Counted from the stretch's first letter, positions 52,297-62,965 are shown. The stretch is 64,000 bases of DNA from Psychrobacillus sp. NEAU-3TGS (GCF_029955155.1 NZ_JAPNOZ010000011.1:124001-188000); one strand, 5' to 3'. The notes: generated by a model not told the origin, from the letters alone. Numbers and translations: made by a program.

Positions 52297-53292
52297 TTAT
52301 TTTAAACCTTCTAAAGTAGATAGACCTTCTTCATACTTTTCAGCTGGAAGACTTACATATCCAACTGCTTCAGCCATCTCACCTGCATTTTCAAGTGAAT
52401 ATTTCATGAAATCATAGAATGCTGGATTTTCAGAAAGTGCTTTATTACTTGCATAAACGAATAATGGACGTGATAGTGGAGAGTATTCTCCAGATTCAAT
52501 TGTTTCGTTGTTAGGTTCTATCCCACCAATTTTTACAGCTTTTAAAGTATCTTGGTTAGCTAAGTAGTAAGCATAACCAAAGAATGCGATTGCATTTTTA
52601 TCAGCTTGTACACCTTGTACTAATACGTTATCATCTTCAGAAAGAGTTGCCGATTTAACAAGATCTTCTCCATCAAGAATTACTTCATCAAAGTAATCAT
52701 ATGTTCCTGAATCTGTACCTGGTGAATAGAATACTACTTCTTCTGCTGGCCATTCTGGGTTAATATCAGACCACTTTTTAGCAGTTCCATCTTCGATCCA
52801 TAATTTTTTTAGATCTTCTACTGTCATATCTTCCACCCAGTCGTTTTCTTGGCTAACTACTACTGTTAAACCGTCATTCGCTAGTTGAAATTCAGTGAAG
52901 TCAATACCTGCATCTGCAAGTGCTGTAGCTTCTTCTTCTTTAATAGGACGTGATGCGTTAGAGAAATCAGTTTCGCCCGCGATAAATTTTTCAAAACCGC
53001 CACCAGTTCCAGATACACCAGCTGTTACTTGAACTTTAGGTTGTACTCCTGCATATTCTTCAACAAGTGCTTCTGTAATTGGTGCTACTGTACTTGAACC
53101 GTCACCAGATACTGTTCCTTCAATTGCAGCTTCTTCAGCTGCAGGAGTTTCTGTTTCTGTTCCTGCTTCTGATGCTGTTTCTTCAGTAGGAGTTTCTTCC
53201 GTTGTCTCTGTGTCAGAGTCATCTCCACATGCCGCAAGCGTAAGCGCTGAGCCAATCATTGTCGTCATCATTAAATACTTCCAGCTTTTCAT
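52297..53292 (-). CDS. pstS: Phosphate-binding lipoprotein PstS
   Basis: 331 residues. Signal peptide with lipobox LAAC (Cys 22), an E/T/A-rich tether (about 23-60), then the binding domain with [10 protein letters not shown] (about residues 61-70) and [10 protein letters not shown], the phosphate-contacting loops. Leads the pst operon; a PhoP-type repeat is upstream. Confidence 0.95.
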   Translation of the reverse strand: MKSWKYLMMTTMIGSALTLAACGDDSDTETTEETPTEETASEAGTETETPAAEEAAIEGTVSGDGSSTVAPITEALVEEYAGVQPKVQVTAGVSGTGGGFEKFIAGETDFSNASRPIKEEEATALADAGIDFTEFQLANDGLTVVVSQENDWVEDMTVEDLKKLWIEDGTAKKWSDINPEWPAEEVVFYSPGTDSGTYDYFDEVILDGEDLVKSATLSEDDNVLVQGVQADKNAIAFFGYAYYLANQDTLKAVKIGGIEPNNETIESGEYSPLSRPLFVYASNKALSENPAFYDFMKYSLENAGEMAEAVGYVSLPAEKYEEGLSTLEGLK

Positions 53293-53368
53293 CAGGTAAA
53301 TCCCCCTAAAATTATGTTTTTCTTTTCTTTCTTACAAAAACTACTTTAAAGGTTTCATGTTGAGTCGG

Positions 53369-53396
53369 TATGAATGTAATGTAAAGCTTTTGTAAA
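53369..53396 (-). promoter_or_regulatory. PhoP-box-like triple repeat upstream of pstS
   Basis: On the minus strand TTTACA-N5-TTTACA-N5-TTCATA, an 11-base period of TT(A/T/C)ACA-like units, 77 bases before the pstS start. This matches the PhoP recognition pattern for phosphate starvation. Confidence 0.65.
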
Positions 53397-53422
53397 CTAC
53401 ACGAAAAAATGATTAAAAACTA

Positions 53423-53467
53423 AAAAACCGGCCAGCCTATTCTGTTAATAGGCTGATCGGTTTTTTT
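53423..53467. terminator. Terminator after pbpA
   Basis: AAACCG-CAGCCTAT-TCTGTTA-ATAGGCTG-CGGTTT with T runs on both strands. On the minus strand it ends pbpA transcription before pstS. Confidence 0.85.
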
Positions 53468-53472
53468 GAATA

Positions 53473-55707
53473 TCATTCGGCATTTTTTTCATCAATTGAA
53501 TCGTTTGTGTATGGAGCTTTAATGAGTGGTGTTGCTGAAGACTCATTTTCTTTTAATGCATTATTTTTTTGTTTTATCTCAAAATATTTGTCAACTAATT
53601 CTCGAGCTATTGGAGTTAGAAAGTTAGTTTTGTAACTAGACTCTAATGAAGCCTGTGGAACGACAATTGCATATGCTATTTCTGGTTTATCAAATGGAGC
53701 AAATCCAATATGAGTTAAATTGACAGTATTGAAACTTTTTCTTAATTCAGGATCTGTATAAAAAGATTGTGCTGTCCCTGTTTTACCAGCAGCAGTATAA
53801 GGGGCACTGGCAAAAGCAGACCGAGCAGATCCTTTATTACCAAAATATACTCGTTGCATCCCTTGACGGACACGTTCGATTTCTGCTCTTGTATTATCTA
53901 CTGTATTCAATATATTTGGCGTCATCTCTTTCACAATTTTCCCTAGCTGCACCCCATCAACAGACGGTTCTCTAATTTCTTTCACTACATGAGGCTGAAT
54001 TCGATTTCCTCCGTTTGCAAGCGTAGCAACAAATTGAGCCAGTTGCAAAGGGGTGTACGTATCATACTGACCAATACTTAAGTCGAGTAGTTTCCCCATT
54101 TCTAAACCGCCCACTACTCCTGACACTTCTCCTGGTAAATCAATACCTGTTGGAACACCAAGTCCTAATTGTGCATAGCCGTTACGCATTTTCTGAAATG
54201 CTTCTGGTCCAAAATTTATCCCTTGATTTGGTTGATAAGTTCTACCAGCTACACGATACGCAATTTGGAACATATAAGAGTTGGAAGAACGCTCAATTGC
54301 TTCTAAATCATTCATTGGGATTCTGCCATATCGGTTAAACACGGAACTTTTTGGGTTAGAGCCTTTTATACGAATGGGTTGATCTACTAATACGTCTCCA
54401 GGAGACAATGCATTTTCGCGATACCCTGTAAGTACTGTACCGGGTTTTATAGTAGAACCGACTTCATATGCTGTTGTAAAAGCTGCAAACGCATAATCTC
54501 GTACAGTCTGTTTTCCTGTTTCGGAGTCTTTCACAATTTGCTTTCCTACCATTGTCAAGACTTCTCCTGTGTATGGATCTAGCATGACCAAAAATGCTCT
54601 GTCTAAATATTTTGTTCCCTTATTTTTATTTTTCATTTCTACTAATTTTTTTTCTAATATTGCCTCCATTTCAGTTTGGAGTTCACTATCTATAGTTAAT
54701 ACGAGATCCTTTCCAGGCTCTCCTTCATAAACAGTTTGGATGTCAACGACACGACCTTTTCCGTCAGTGATATTTTTGACAACACTTTTTTGTCCTTGAA
54801 GTACTTCCTCATACTGCTGTTCAATATAACTTTTTCCGACACGATCGTTACGAGAATAGTCTCTCGATAAGAAATAATCTAAACGGTTTTTAGGTATCCC
54901 TTCTTTTGGTAAAGTGGTCGTTCCCAATATAGCAAGTGTAGAGTTTTTAACTCTTCTCCAATCTGTTGTGGTATTGACCCCTTTTAAATCTCCTAAACGT
55001 TCTGATACTCGTGCAAATTCTTCTACAGTAACTTCTTCTGAAATTTGACCAGGTTTAAGTGCTTTGGTAGTAACGTCTCCCCCTTTAATAATTTGTGGGG
55101 ATAATGCGTACCCAGAAGCCATTTCTCGGTAAATCGCAATTATTTCTAACTCTTCTGGAGTGAACGAATTCAATTGTTCTTCCGAGATTTTGCTTCGTAT
55201 CAACCGATTAATCTCAGCATTTTTTTCTTTTTTCGACAAGTCTTCGTCATTTTCAATTTCATTGCGCTCTTTAGTTGTTACTAAATCATTCGCTTCTTCA
55301 CTATGTTTAAATAACCAAAAATCTTGTAAGTCACTTTTTGTTATTGCATTTATATCCTTTTCGATAAGCAAGCTTAGACCTTCTGCTATTTCATACATAT
55401 CTTTAGCGGTAGTTGTTTGCATTTTGGTGTATGTAATTGCTTTTTGTGGTTTATTGTCTACTAAAATTCTACCTTCACTATCAAAAATTCGTCCTCGAGG
55501 TACACTAGTATTGACAGGGACTTCTTCTGTTCTTTGTAAATCTCTCGAATAATTTTCGCCTTTTACTATTTGTAAATAACCTAGACGCAAAATTAAGATC
55601 GTAAAAAGTATGAATATCGAAAAGAAAAGTATATTCATACGAAAAGTAATATTAGCTCTTTGTTTCGCTTTTACACTTTGTGCACGTTTGTTTGGGATTT
55701 TCCGCAT
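53473..55707 (-). CDS. pbpA: Class B penicillin-binding protein (PbpA/PBP2a type)
   Basis: 744 residues from ATG 55707 (TAGGTGA upstream). One membrane helix (about 24-42), dimerisation domain with VPRGRIFDSEGRILVDN, and a transpeptidase domain with STIK (418-421), SSN (474-476) and KTG (642-644). It cross-links peptidoglycan for cell elongation. Same order (sodA, pbpA, pst) as in B. subtilis. Confidence 0.93.
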   Translation of the reverse strand: MRKIPNKRAQSVKAKQRANITFRMNILFFSIFILFTILILRLGYLQIVKGENYSRDLQRTEEVPVNTSVPRGRIFDSEGRILVDNKPQKAITYTKMQTTTAKDMYEIAEGLSLLIEKDINAITKSDLQDFWLFKHSEEANDLVTTKERNEIENDEDLSKKEKNAEINRLIRSKISEEQLNSFTPEELEIIAIYREMASGYALSPQIIKGGDVTTKALKPGQISEEVTVEEFARVSERLGDLKGVNTTTDWRRVKNSTLAILGTTTLPKEGIPKNRLDYFLSRDYSRNDRVGKSYIEQQYEEVLQGQKSVVKNITDGKGRVVDIQTVYEGEPGKDLVLTIDSELQTEMEAILEKKLVEMKNKNKGTKYLDRAFLVMLDPYTGEVLTMVGKQIVKDSETGKQTVRDYAFAAFTTAYEVGSTIKPGTVLTGYRENALSPGDVLVDQPIRIKGSNPKSSVFNRYGRIPMNDLEAIERSSNSYMFQIAYRVAGRTYQPNQGINFGPEAFQKMRNGYAQLGLGVPTGIDLPGEVSGVVGGLEMGKLLDLSIGQYDTYTPLQLAQFVATLANGGNRIQPHVVKEIREPSVDGVQLGKIVKEMTPNILNTVDNTRAEIERVRQGMQRVYFGNKGSARSAFASAPYTAAGKTGTAQSFYTDPELRKSFNTVNLTHIGFAPFDKPEIAYAIVVPQASLESSYKTNFLTPIARELVDKYFEIKQKNNALKENESSATPLIKAPYTNDSIDEKNAE

Positions 55708-55746
55708 AAGTTCACCTACTTCATTATTAACCTTTATTGTAACATA

Positions 55747-55780
55747 AAAAGCACACACTTTTAGACGTAAAAGTGTGTGC
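55747..55780 (-). terminator. Terminator after sodA
   Basis: GCACACACTTTTA and TAAAAGTGTGTGC arms on the minus strand followed by TTTTTATG. Confidence 0.85.
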
Positions 55781-55802
55781 TAAGTTTCTTTTTTGTATGA
55801 GA

Positions 55803-56411
55803 TTATTTTGTAGCTTCGTAACGTTTTGAAACTTCATCCCAATTTACTACATTCCAGAATGAACCGATGTAGTCAGGACGACGGTTTTGGTAGTTTAAGT
55901 AGTAAGCATGCTCCCAAACGTCTAATCCTAATAATGGTGTTTTGCCTTCCATGATTGGTGAATCTTGGTTAGCTGTTGAAGAAACTTCTAATTCTCCATT
56001 AGCAACTGATAACCAAGCCCATCCTGATCCGAAACGAGTTGTCGCAGCTTTTGCGAACTCTTCTTTAAAAGCGTCAAAGCTACCGAATTTAGCATCGATT
56101 GCTGAAGCTAGTTCACCAGTTGGATTTCCGCCACCGTTTGGTGTAATAACTTCCCAGAATAGTGAGTGGTTAGCATGTCCACCACCATTATTACGTACTG
56201 CAGTTTTTATATCTTCTGGAAGAGCATCTAAATCAGCGATTAACTCTTCTACCGATTTGCTTTCTAGGTCAGCTTTGCCTGCTACTGCATTGTTTAAGTT
56301 TGTTACATATGTGTTATGGTGTTTCGTATGATGAATATTCATCGTCTCTTTATCAATATGTGGTTCTAGTGCGTCGTACGCGTAAGGTAATTGTGGTAAT
56401 TCGTATGCCAT
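55803..56411 (-). CDS. sodA: Superoxide dismutase (Mn/Fe type)
   Basis: 202 residues. [36 protein letters not shown] at the start, [14 protein letters not shown] and the metal motif [11 protein letters not shown]. Converts superoxide to peroxide. The metal preference (probably Mn) is not certain from sequence. Confidence 0.95.
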   Translation of the reverse strand: MAYELPQLPYAYDALEPHIDKETMNIHHTKHHNTYVTNLNNAVAGKADLESKSVEELIADLDALPEDIKTAVRNNGGGHANHSLFWEVITPNGGGNPTGELASAIDAKFGSFDAFKEEFAKAATTRFGSGWAWLSVANGELEVSSTANQDSPIMEGKTPLLGLDVWEHAYYLNYQNRRPDYIGSFWNVVNWDEVSKRYEATK

Positions 56412-56526
56412 GTTTGTTTCCTCCTAAAGAATATTTTAGAAAATTCTTTCCGTATAATAGCGTATCAAAATTAATGAAAACCTTCAACGAAAAGAACCTA
56501 ATATATTCTCATACTTTTGACTGAAC

Positions 56527-57009
56527 TTAGATAAATATTATAAAAATAACAAGCATCGCAATTAAAATGATAATCTTCACCACAGAAGATGTCAGAAAGC
56601 CGATCAATGAACCAACTCCAGATTTTACTGCTTGTTTAAAGCCTTCTCTAGTTACAATTAGCTCCGCAAGCACTGCTCCAAGAAATGGTCCAATTAAAAT
56701 TCCTGCTACCGGTATCACAAAAGGTCCTGCGAGTAAACCGATTGTACTTCCCCATACGCCCGCCTTTGTACCTCCAAACTTCTTTACCCCAAAAGCATTC
56801 GCGGCCATGTCTGCACTGAATAGCAATACTACAAATAACACTTGAATGACCCAAAACATCCAATTTAACTCTTCAAAAGTGAAAAACAGTCCATATAAAA
56901 CAAAGCCAATCAGCATAAAGACTACTGAAGGGATAATCGGATAAAATATACCAACAAATGCAACAATAAAACTAAGAATTATTAAGATCCATCCAAGAAT
57001 CTCTATCAT
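56527..57009 (-). CDS. yqgC: DUF456 membrane protein (YqgC)
   Basis: 160 residues with four to five membrane segments and the glycine-rich LAGPFVIPVAGILIGPFLGAVLAELI. Conserved Bacillales membrane protein of unknown function; it overlaps nptA by four bases. Confidence 0.85.
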   Translation of the reverse strand: MIEILGWILIILSFIVAFVGIFYPIIPSVVFMLIGFVLYGLFFTFEELNWMFWVIQVLFVVLLFSADMAANAFGVKKFGGTKAGVWGSTIGLLAGPFVIPVAGILIGPFLGAVLAELIVTREGFKQAVKSGVGSLIGFLTSSVVKIIILIAMLVIFIIFI

Positions 57010-58649
57010 ATTCGTTTACCTAAAATAGCATCCGCAATATTCACAGAGTGATCACCTATCCTTTCAAGATTACTTAATATATCTACAAACATGACTCCTG
57101 CATGACCGCTACATAAGCCTTCATTCAATCGAATAATATGGTTCTTTCTAAATTGACGCTCCATTCGATCAATAACATGTTCTTGTTCGGCTACTTCTTG
57201 CGCTAAGAAATCATCATTTAAATCTAATGCTTCTACTGCTTTTTTTACCGTGTTAATGGTCAACTCAAACATTACCGAGATATCCTCTAAAGCATCTTGC
57301 GTTAAGTGGAAGTGTTGTTCATCTTGATAATCTATTAGTTCTATAATATTTTCAAAATGATCTCCTATTCTTTCGAAGTCTCTAGTTGTGCCTAGTAACA
57401 TAAAGTGCCTGGTAGAATCTTGGCTTGAAAGAGGTTGAGATGATATTTTCACTAAATAATTTGTTATTTTTGTATCGAGATGATTAATTGCATCTTCTAA
57501 ATGATAAGCATCTTCTGCATCTTGCTTATTTCCTGTTTTTAAATATTCAAATGTTTTCTCCAATCCCTGAATACTAAAATTCCCCATACGCAATATCTCT
57601 TCTTTTGCTTGTCCAATAGCTATCGAAGGAAAATCTTCTATCAAATCTTCTTCTAGATGTTTCGGTTTATATTTAATATTCACATCTTCGCCAGGTAAGA
57701 ACTTCACTAATAAGTATACCCATGCTCCTATTAAAGGAAACTGTAAAATGACATTGACTACATTAAACGTTCCATGCGCAAAAGCGATTTGCATTTTATT
57801 TTCCAATGAAAACACATCGGATATCCATTCCATATATAAAGTAAAAGGCGTTAAGAAAATCAGAAATACAATTGTTCCCACAACATTAAACAGTACATGC
57901 GCAGCTGCAGCTCGCCTTGCACTGACTGAGGCTCCTATAGAAGCAAGAATCGCTGTAATAGTAGTACCAATATTATCACCAAACAAAATAGGCAAAGCGC
58001 CATGTAAAGTAACTAAGCCCTCGGCATAAATTCCTTGTAAGATTGCCACAGAAGCACTAGAACTTTGAATGAGAATTGTCATAGCTGTCCCTGCTATTAC
58101 ACCCAATAATGGTTGATCACTCATTTGTAAGGTGAAATCAGTAAAGGAGGATAATTTCTGCAGGGGACTCATCCCACTCATCATTAATTCTAATCCTAAA
58201 AACAAGCCACCAAATCCAAAAGCAACTTCCCCGATATGCTGTACCATTTTCTTCTTAAATAAAAATATTATAAATGCACCTATCGCCATGATCGGTAAGG
58301 CAAAGTCTCCAATTTCAAAGCCAAATAGAAAGGCTTTCATTGTTGTCCCTATATTTGCACCCATGATTACTCCAATTGATTGGCGGAGAGTCATAAAGCC
58401 AGCACTGACAAGTCCAATAATAATTACAATAGTCCCAGCACTAGATTGGATCAATACAGTAAAGAGTAGTCCTGCAACAACTCCCATTAGTGGATTCGTT
58501 GTATATCGATCAAGTATATCCCGCAACTTATTTCCCGCAGCTTTTTGTAAGCCATCACCCATAAACTTAATGGAGAATAAGAAAATCCCTAATCCACCAA
58601 AAAACTCAAAGAGCATCTCTTGCCAATTCAGCTCCACGTTGTAATTCAA
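57006..58649 (-). CDS. nptA: Na/phosphate cotransporter with PhoU domain
   Basis: 547 residues. Eight or more membrane segments with the two inverted QSS repeats (FTVLIQSSAGTIVI and TILIQSSSASVAI) and GANIGTTM/GDNIGTTI. A C-terminal PhoU-like helical domain (ERIGDHFENI, ERIGDHSVNIA). Takes up phosphate with sodium; the PhoU part may sense or regulate. Confidence 0.92.
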   Translation of the reverse strand: MNYNVELNWQEMLFEFFGGLGIFLFSIKFMGDGLQKAAGNKLRDILDRYTTNPLMGVVAGLLFTVLIQSSAGTIVIIIGLVSAGFMTLRQSIGVIMGANIGTTMKAFLFGFEIGDFALPIMAIGAFIIFLFKKKMVQHIGEVAFGFGGLFLGLELMMSGMSPLQKLSSFTDFTLQMSDQPLLGVIAGTAMTILIQSSSASVAILQGIYAEGLVTLHGALPILFGDNIGTTITAILASIGASVSARRAAAAHVLFNVVGTIVFLIFLTPFTLYMEWISDVFSLENKMQIAFAHGTFNVVNVILQFPLIGAWVYLLVKFLPGEDVNIKYKPKHLEEDLIEDFPSIAIGQAKEEILRMGNFSIQGLEKTFEYLKTGNKQDAEDAYHLEDAINHLDTKITNYLVKISSQPLSSQDSTRHFMLLGTTRDFERIGDHFENIIELIDYQDEQHFHLTQDALEDISVMFELTINTVKKAVEALDLNDDFLAQEVAEQEHVIDRMERQFRKNHIIRLNEGLCSGHAGVMFVDILSNLERIGDHSVNIADAILGKRI

Positions 58650-58814
58650 CTCCTATTTCGACAATTTTCCCATGAAAAGTAAGGTATTATGGATAAAGTA
58701 TAAAGGAAATATAAAGCTAAAGTATACATAATAATAATTTCTTTACGATTTTCGTGGCTTTTTTTGTCTTCTTCTGTTGTAAAATGCTAATATAAGCAGG
58801 AAAGGGTGACATTC

Positions 58815-59315
58815 GTGAATTTATACCAAATCTTCAAGGCAAGTTTACATAGTCCTAAAAAAATTGCGGCTTTTCGACTCATTCCAATAGGAAAAGTAAT
58901 GCAATACATATTTATTTATATTTTTATCATGACAATTATCTCATTCATCTTTTTTACAAACGGAATATCTGATCAGCAAACAAGTATGGAAGGTTTGCTT
59001 GAGTACTTTTCAGAGATTCAGTGGCTTCTCTATCCTTTTGCATTCCTGTTTTTATTTGTGTTTAATACACTAATAATCTTTGTACAAATTAGTATATTCG
59101 CTTATATTGGAACGATTATTCTCTATTTAAGAAAACGGAAAGGAGAATATAGGCATATTTGGCGGACAACTCTCTTTGCTAGTACGGTTCCTATGCTAAT
59201 AGCTATTTTGGCGACATTGCTACAATGGACGAGCAGTTATGTACAGATTGCCATTTATCTAATCACTTTTATATATTTAGTGTTCGCTACTAAATATTAT
59301 CCGATAAAGAGATAA
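58815..59315 (+). CDS. yqgB: DUF1189 membrane protein (YqgB-like)
   Basis: 166 residues from GTG 58815 (AAAGGG eight bases before). Four to five membrane segments, start NLYQIFKASLHSPKKIAAFRLIPIGK. Conserved in Bacillales; function unknown. Confidence 0.75.
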   Translation: MNLYQIFKASLHSPKKIAAFRLIPIGKVMQYIFIYIFIMTIISFIFFTNGISDQQTSMEGLLEYFSEIQWLLYPFAFLFLFVFNTLIIFVQISIFAYIGTIILYLRKRKGEYRHIWRTTLFASTVPMLIAILATLLQWTSSYVQIAIYLITFIYLVFATKYYPIKR

Positions 59316-59362
59316 TCATACGCCCCCTTTCTTATGCATAGATTAGGACAAGGGGTTTTATG

Positions 59363-59686
59363 ATGAAAATATTCTTAGCAACTATCTTACTCTTAATCTC
59401 GTTCTATATAGTGAAAGTAGATTTATTCGAAGGTACAATCCCACTTGCATATTACCCTGCTGAGGAAGAATGTATAGAAACACTCGATTATATTGCAGTT
59501 GAAATTGTTGGTGGAGATACCATTTATTCGTTATTTTCCATGTATCCAGCAGCAAAATCTGTAACCTTTACAGAGAGATTAAATGATTTCTATACATTGA
59601 ATCCACACCTTAGCAACCAAAGCTTTCTAGCAGGTGAGCAAGTACTTTTACCCGTGTATATAACACCTGCACAATGTAAAAATTAA
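59363..59686 (+). CDS. yqfZ: LysM-containing exported protein (YqfZ-like)
   Basis: 107 residues. Signal anchor, then a LysM-like region ([15 protein letters not shown]...[21 protein letters not shown]) and a final Cys pair. ATG 59363 is 7 bases after AAGGGG; ATG 59360 is also possible. Wall-associated; the same neighbour of ispG as in B. subtilis. Confidence 0.75.
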   Translation: MKIFLATILLLISFYIVKVDLFEGTIPLAYYPAEEECIETLDYIAVEIVGGDTIYSLFSMYPAAKSVTFTERLNDFYTLNPHLSNQSFLAGEQVLLPVYITPAQCKN

Positions 59687-59777
59687 CAAACAGAGGTTTC
59701 TTCCTTGTCAACACCTTCGAAAGACTGATAAAATGGTGGATAGTGATGGCAAAAAGCCTCGAGAAGGAGAGAATTAC

Positions 59778-60908
59778 ATGAGTGAAATAATTCATCGTTC
59801 CAAAACTCGTCCAGTTCGAGTAGGAAATTTAACTATAGGTGGAAGTGACGAACTATTCATCCAAAGTATGACGACAACAAAAACACATGATGTGGAAGCA
59901 ACAGTTGCAGAAATTTTGCGACTAGAGGAAGCTGGTTGTCAAGTCGTTCGTGTCGCTTGTCCTGATGAACGCGCCGCGTATTCGATCGGAGAGATAAAAA
60001 AACGAATTAATATACCACTAGTCGTGGATATCCATTTTGACTATAAACTAGCGCTAATTGCCATTGAGCAAGGTGCAGATAAAATTCGTATTAATCCAGG
60101 TAACATAGGACGTAAAGAAAAAGTAGAAGCCGTTGTAAACGCAGCAAAAGCAAAAGGTATTCCGATTCGTATTGGTGTAAATGCTGGTTCTTTAGAGAAG
60201 AAAATTTTAGAGAAATATGGTTACCCTACTGCAGATGGTATGGTAGAAAGCGCACTGCACCATATTAAAATATTAGAAGACTTAGATTTTCATGATATTA
60301 TCGTTTCGATGAAAGCTTCTGACGTGAACTTAGCAGTGGAAGCATACAAAAAGGCTTCTCAAGCTTTTGACTATCCATTACATCTAGGTATCACAGAATC
60401 TGGAACACTTTTTGCTGGATCGATAAAGAGTGCCGCTGGTCTTGGTACCTTATTATCTATGGGTATCGGGAATACGCTTCGTGTTTCACTAAGTGCAGAT
60501 CCAGTTGAAGAAATAAAAGTTGCACGTGAATTGTTAAAAGTATTTGGCTTATCTTCCAATGCAGCAACATTAATCTCCTGTCCTACATGCGGACGCATTG
60601 AGATTGACTTAATATCCATCGCAAATGAAGTTGAAGAATACATCTCCCATATTAAAGCACCGATTAAAGTAGCGGTATTAGGCTGTGCAGTAAATGGTCC
60701 TGGTGAAGCTCGTGAAGCAGATATCGGAATTGCCGGAGCACGCGGAGAAGGTCTTCTATTCCGTAAAGGAAAAACGGTACGAAAAGTACCAGAAGAAACA
60801 ATGGTAGACGAGTTGAAAATTGAAATCGATAAAATTGCTGCAGAATATTTTGCTCAGCAAGAACTAGAACAAAAACAAAAAGAACAAGAAGAAATACAAA
60901 AAGCATAA
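59778..60908 (+). CDS. ispG: HMB-PP synthase IspG (flavodoxin/ferredoxin type)
   Basis: 376 residues from ATG 59778 (GAAGGAGAGA upstream). TIM barrel ([26 protein letters not shown]) followed by the iron-sulphur domain with CPTCGR and [10 protein letters not shown]. Makes HMB-PP in the MEP isoprenoid pathway. The C-terminus has an unusual Gln/Glu/Lys tail. Confidence 0.95.
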   Translation: MSEIIHRSKTRPVRVGNLTIGGSDELFIQSMTTTKTHDVEATVAEILRLEEAGCQVVRVACPDERAAYSIGEIKKRINIPLVVDIHFDYKLALIAIEQGADKIRINPGNIGRKEKVEAVVNAAKAKGIPIRIGVNAGSLEKKILEKYGYPTADGMVESALHHIKILEDLDFHDIIVSMKASDVNLAVEAYKKASQAFDYPLHLGITESGTLFAGSIKSAAGLGTLLSMGIGNTLRVSLSADPVEEIKVARELLKVFGLSSNAATLISCPTCGRIEIDLISIANEVEEYISHIKAPIKVAVLGCAVNGPGEAREADIGIAGARGEGLLFRKGKTVRKVPEETMVDELKIEIDKIAAEYFAQQELEQKQKEQEEIQKA

Positions 60909-60920
60909 GGGGTCGGGAAT

Positions 60921-61502
60921 ATGACGAATATTCGATTCGGAATCGATATAGACGGGACAGTAACATGCCCTACTTCTTTGCTTCCTCATATCAATGAAGC
61001 ATTTAAATGTAATTTACAGTTAAGTGATATTAAAGAATATGACTTAACAAAAGCTTTTCCTGTCAATGAAATAGAATTTTATGAGTGGTTTAAAAAGTCT
61101 GAAGCAACTATCTATGCCACTTCCCCTATTCAACCTGATGCACATGCTGTGTTATCTGCTTGGAAAGAAAAATATGAACTATACTTCATATCAGCTCGAG
61201 GGGAAAATGTGATGGATGTAACGCTTAACTGGTTCAAAGAGCAAGAATTGCTTTACGATCATATCGAATTAATCGGTACGCATAACAAAATTGAAACAGC
61301 TAGAAAGCATGGCGTCCACGTGTTCTTTGAAGATAAGCACGATAATGCGGTTGAAATAAATGAGGAACTAAAGATTCCCGTGTTATTATTTAACACACCA
61401 TATAATCAGCAAGCCGCTCCTAAAGGCGTTATACGCGTAAACAATTGGATTGAGGCAAATAACTGGATTGAAAAAGAATTTGCACTTTCTTTGCATAAAT
61501 AA
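60921..61502 (+). CDS. yqfW: HAD-type 5'-nucleotidase-like protein (YqfW)
   Basis: 193 residues. HAD motif I FGIDIDGTVTCP near residue 8, motif II FISARGE and motif IV HVFFEDKHDNA. Hydrolase of the NT5C-like group; substrate unknown. Follows ispG by 12 bases (AAGGGGTCGGG). Confidence 0.85.
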   Translation: MTNIRFGIDIDGTVTCPTSLLPHINEAFKCNLQLSDIKEYDLTKAFPVNEIEFYEWFKKSEATIYATSPIQPDAHAVLSAWKEKYELYFISARGENVMDVTLNWFKEQELLYDHIELIGTHNKIETARKHGVHVFFEDKHDNAVEINEELKIPVLLFNTPYNQQAAPKGVIRVNNWIEANNWIEKEFALSLHK

Positions 61503-61508
61503 TTTTCA

Positions 61509-61542
61509 AGAGACCTTGTCAAGCAGACAAGGTCTCTTTTTC
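61509..61542 (+). terminator. Terminator after yqfW
   Basis: AGAGACCTTGTC-AAGCA-GACAAGGTCTCT followed by TTTTC. Confidence 0.88.
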
Positions 61543-61651
61543 AGTTCAACATCATATCAATTGTACTGTATACACTCCTGAAAATTTAGAAAACGTGATA
61601 ATTTCTTTATGTTATAATAATTTAAGTTTTTATTATAGAAAGGAAGATTTT

Positions 61652-62182
61652 ATGTCAAACGTTTATATACGCCCTCTCACCCTTCCAGATGCAGAAGAGT
61701 TATTGAATTTAGAAAAGAAAAATCAATTTTTTTTTGAAAGCTATTCAATTACTCGTCCATCTAATTATTTTACAATTGAAGCCCAAAAAGAATTAATAAA
61801 TAAATGGCAACAGAATACAGATAAAGACATGGAATATCGTTTCGGAATATTTAGAACTAGTGATGATCTCCTCATCGGAACCATTGGTTTATTTCAAGTT
61901 ATGCGTGGACCTCGTCAATGTGCGATTCTTGGGTATTCATTAGACCAAGAACACAACGGCAAAGGTTACACAACCGAAGCTGCAAAGTTAGTAGTTATTT
62001 ATGCTTTTGAGACCCTTCACTTGCATCGAATTGAAGCTGGAGTTATGCCACATAACATCGGTTCGATCCGGGTTTTAGAAAAAGTTGGTTTTCACAAAGA
62101 AGGAATAGCAATGAAAAATGTAGAGATAAACGGCCACTGGGAAGATCATCAGATGTTAGCAATACTCAATCCAAGCCACTAA
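61652..62182 (+). CDS. GNAT acetyltransferase (RimJ/RimL type)
   Basis: 176 residues from ATG 61652 (GAAAGGAAG upstream). Start MSNVYIRPLTLPDAEELL; acetyl-CoA loop GYSLDQEHNGKGYTTEAAKLV; RIEAGVMPHNIGSIRVLEKVGF near the end. N-acetylates an amine such as a protein N-terminus; substrate not known. Confidence 0.85.
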   Translation: MSNVYIRPLTLPDAEELLNLEKKNQFFFESYSITRPSNYFTIEAQKELINKWQQNTDKDMEYRFGIFRTSDDLLIGTIGLFQVMRGPRQCAILGYSLDQEHNGKGYTTEAAKLVVIYAFETLHLHRIEAGVMPHNIGSIRVLEKVGFHKEGIAMKNVEINGHWEDHQMLAILNPSH

Positions 62183-62413
62183 TCTTATACTTATTATCCG
62201 CTTGTAATCTTGACCTATTCCTGAGAAACTACAATGAGTGAATTCTTATGTCAGTTAATATATAAAGTGATTACATAATTATGTTTATTCAAATAAAAAG
62301 TGCTAATGTGCCTGTCTCCTCTTTAACTTAGTTCAGGTGAACAACAATTGGAATGACGCACATAATAGAGAAACTGCGATGTAAGAGATTTTATTTTTTT
62401 CCCTTAAGAATTA

Positions 62414-62502
62414 CGCTTTTCGACTGGGTGGGCGATGAGTCTCCTAGGACGCTGCCGATCCACTGCAGGGTCTCACCTTTTTCGATTGATCGCAGGAGTC
62501 GC
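62414..62502 (-). repeat. Bacillales intergenic repeat, copy 1 (inverted)
   Basis: The reverse complement (GGCGACTCCTGC..., GTGAGACCCTGCAG..., GAGACTCATCGCCCACCC..., GAAAAGC) matches the general pattern of copy 2 in the opposite direction. Interspersed elements of this style (CGACTCCTG...GAGAC...GGCTCACC...GGAAAGCG) are common in Planococcaceae and related genomes. Confidence 0.6.
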
Positions 62503-62613
62503 CTCCTTCCGTTTCAATTAATAGGGATTTCCTGCTCGGTTTTACAAACGCTAAAAACTATTAATGATTTTGTTTTTAGCAAGTCGATCCTGAATAAAAA
62601 TGAAATTACAATT

Positions 62614-62738
62614 GATTTTCACTGCTGGTGTCGACTCCTGTGGGATGAGTGGGCTAATGAGACATTCCAACGACGCCCTAAGCGGAGGGAATGGCTCATC
62701 GCTCACCCCACGGAAAGCGTACGACTGCAGTGAAAATC
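62614..62738 (+). repeat. Bacillales intergenic repeat, copy 2 with terminal inverted repeats
   Basis: Perfect 12-bp ends GATTTTCACTGC (62614-62625) and GCAGTGAAAATC (62727-62738), GC-rich core with GACTCCTGTGGGATGAGTGG and CTCATCGCTCACCCCACGGA. The open frame through it is not a gene. The rest of 62183-62927 holds no gene I can support. Confidence 0.65.
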
Positions 62739-62927
62739 ATAGCGGACACTAACAGAACAACTCACCGCGCAGGTTCCCTATCATTTGAAGTATTTTGGTA
62801 TAATATTATCCAGTTAATGTCTAAGGTCAATTAATAATATATGGAAAGAAATTAATTCTATGCAAAAAGCAACCAAATTCCAGCTTTAATTAGTGTCTAT
62901 ATCTTCAATAGTTTACTAACCAATTAA

Positions 62928-62965
62928 AGAAAACCTCGCCAAACATTGATTTGGCGAGGTTTTCT
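62928..62965. terminator. Bidirectional terminator after zur
   Basis: AAAACCTCGCCAAA-CATTGA-TTTGGCGAGGTTTT with A/T runs on both sides. On the minus strand it ends zur. Confidence 0.88.

Noticed and set aside
62353-62733. 126-codon plus-strand frame
   Set aside because: It runs through both interspersed repeats and lacks a ribosome-binding site and protein-like composition.
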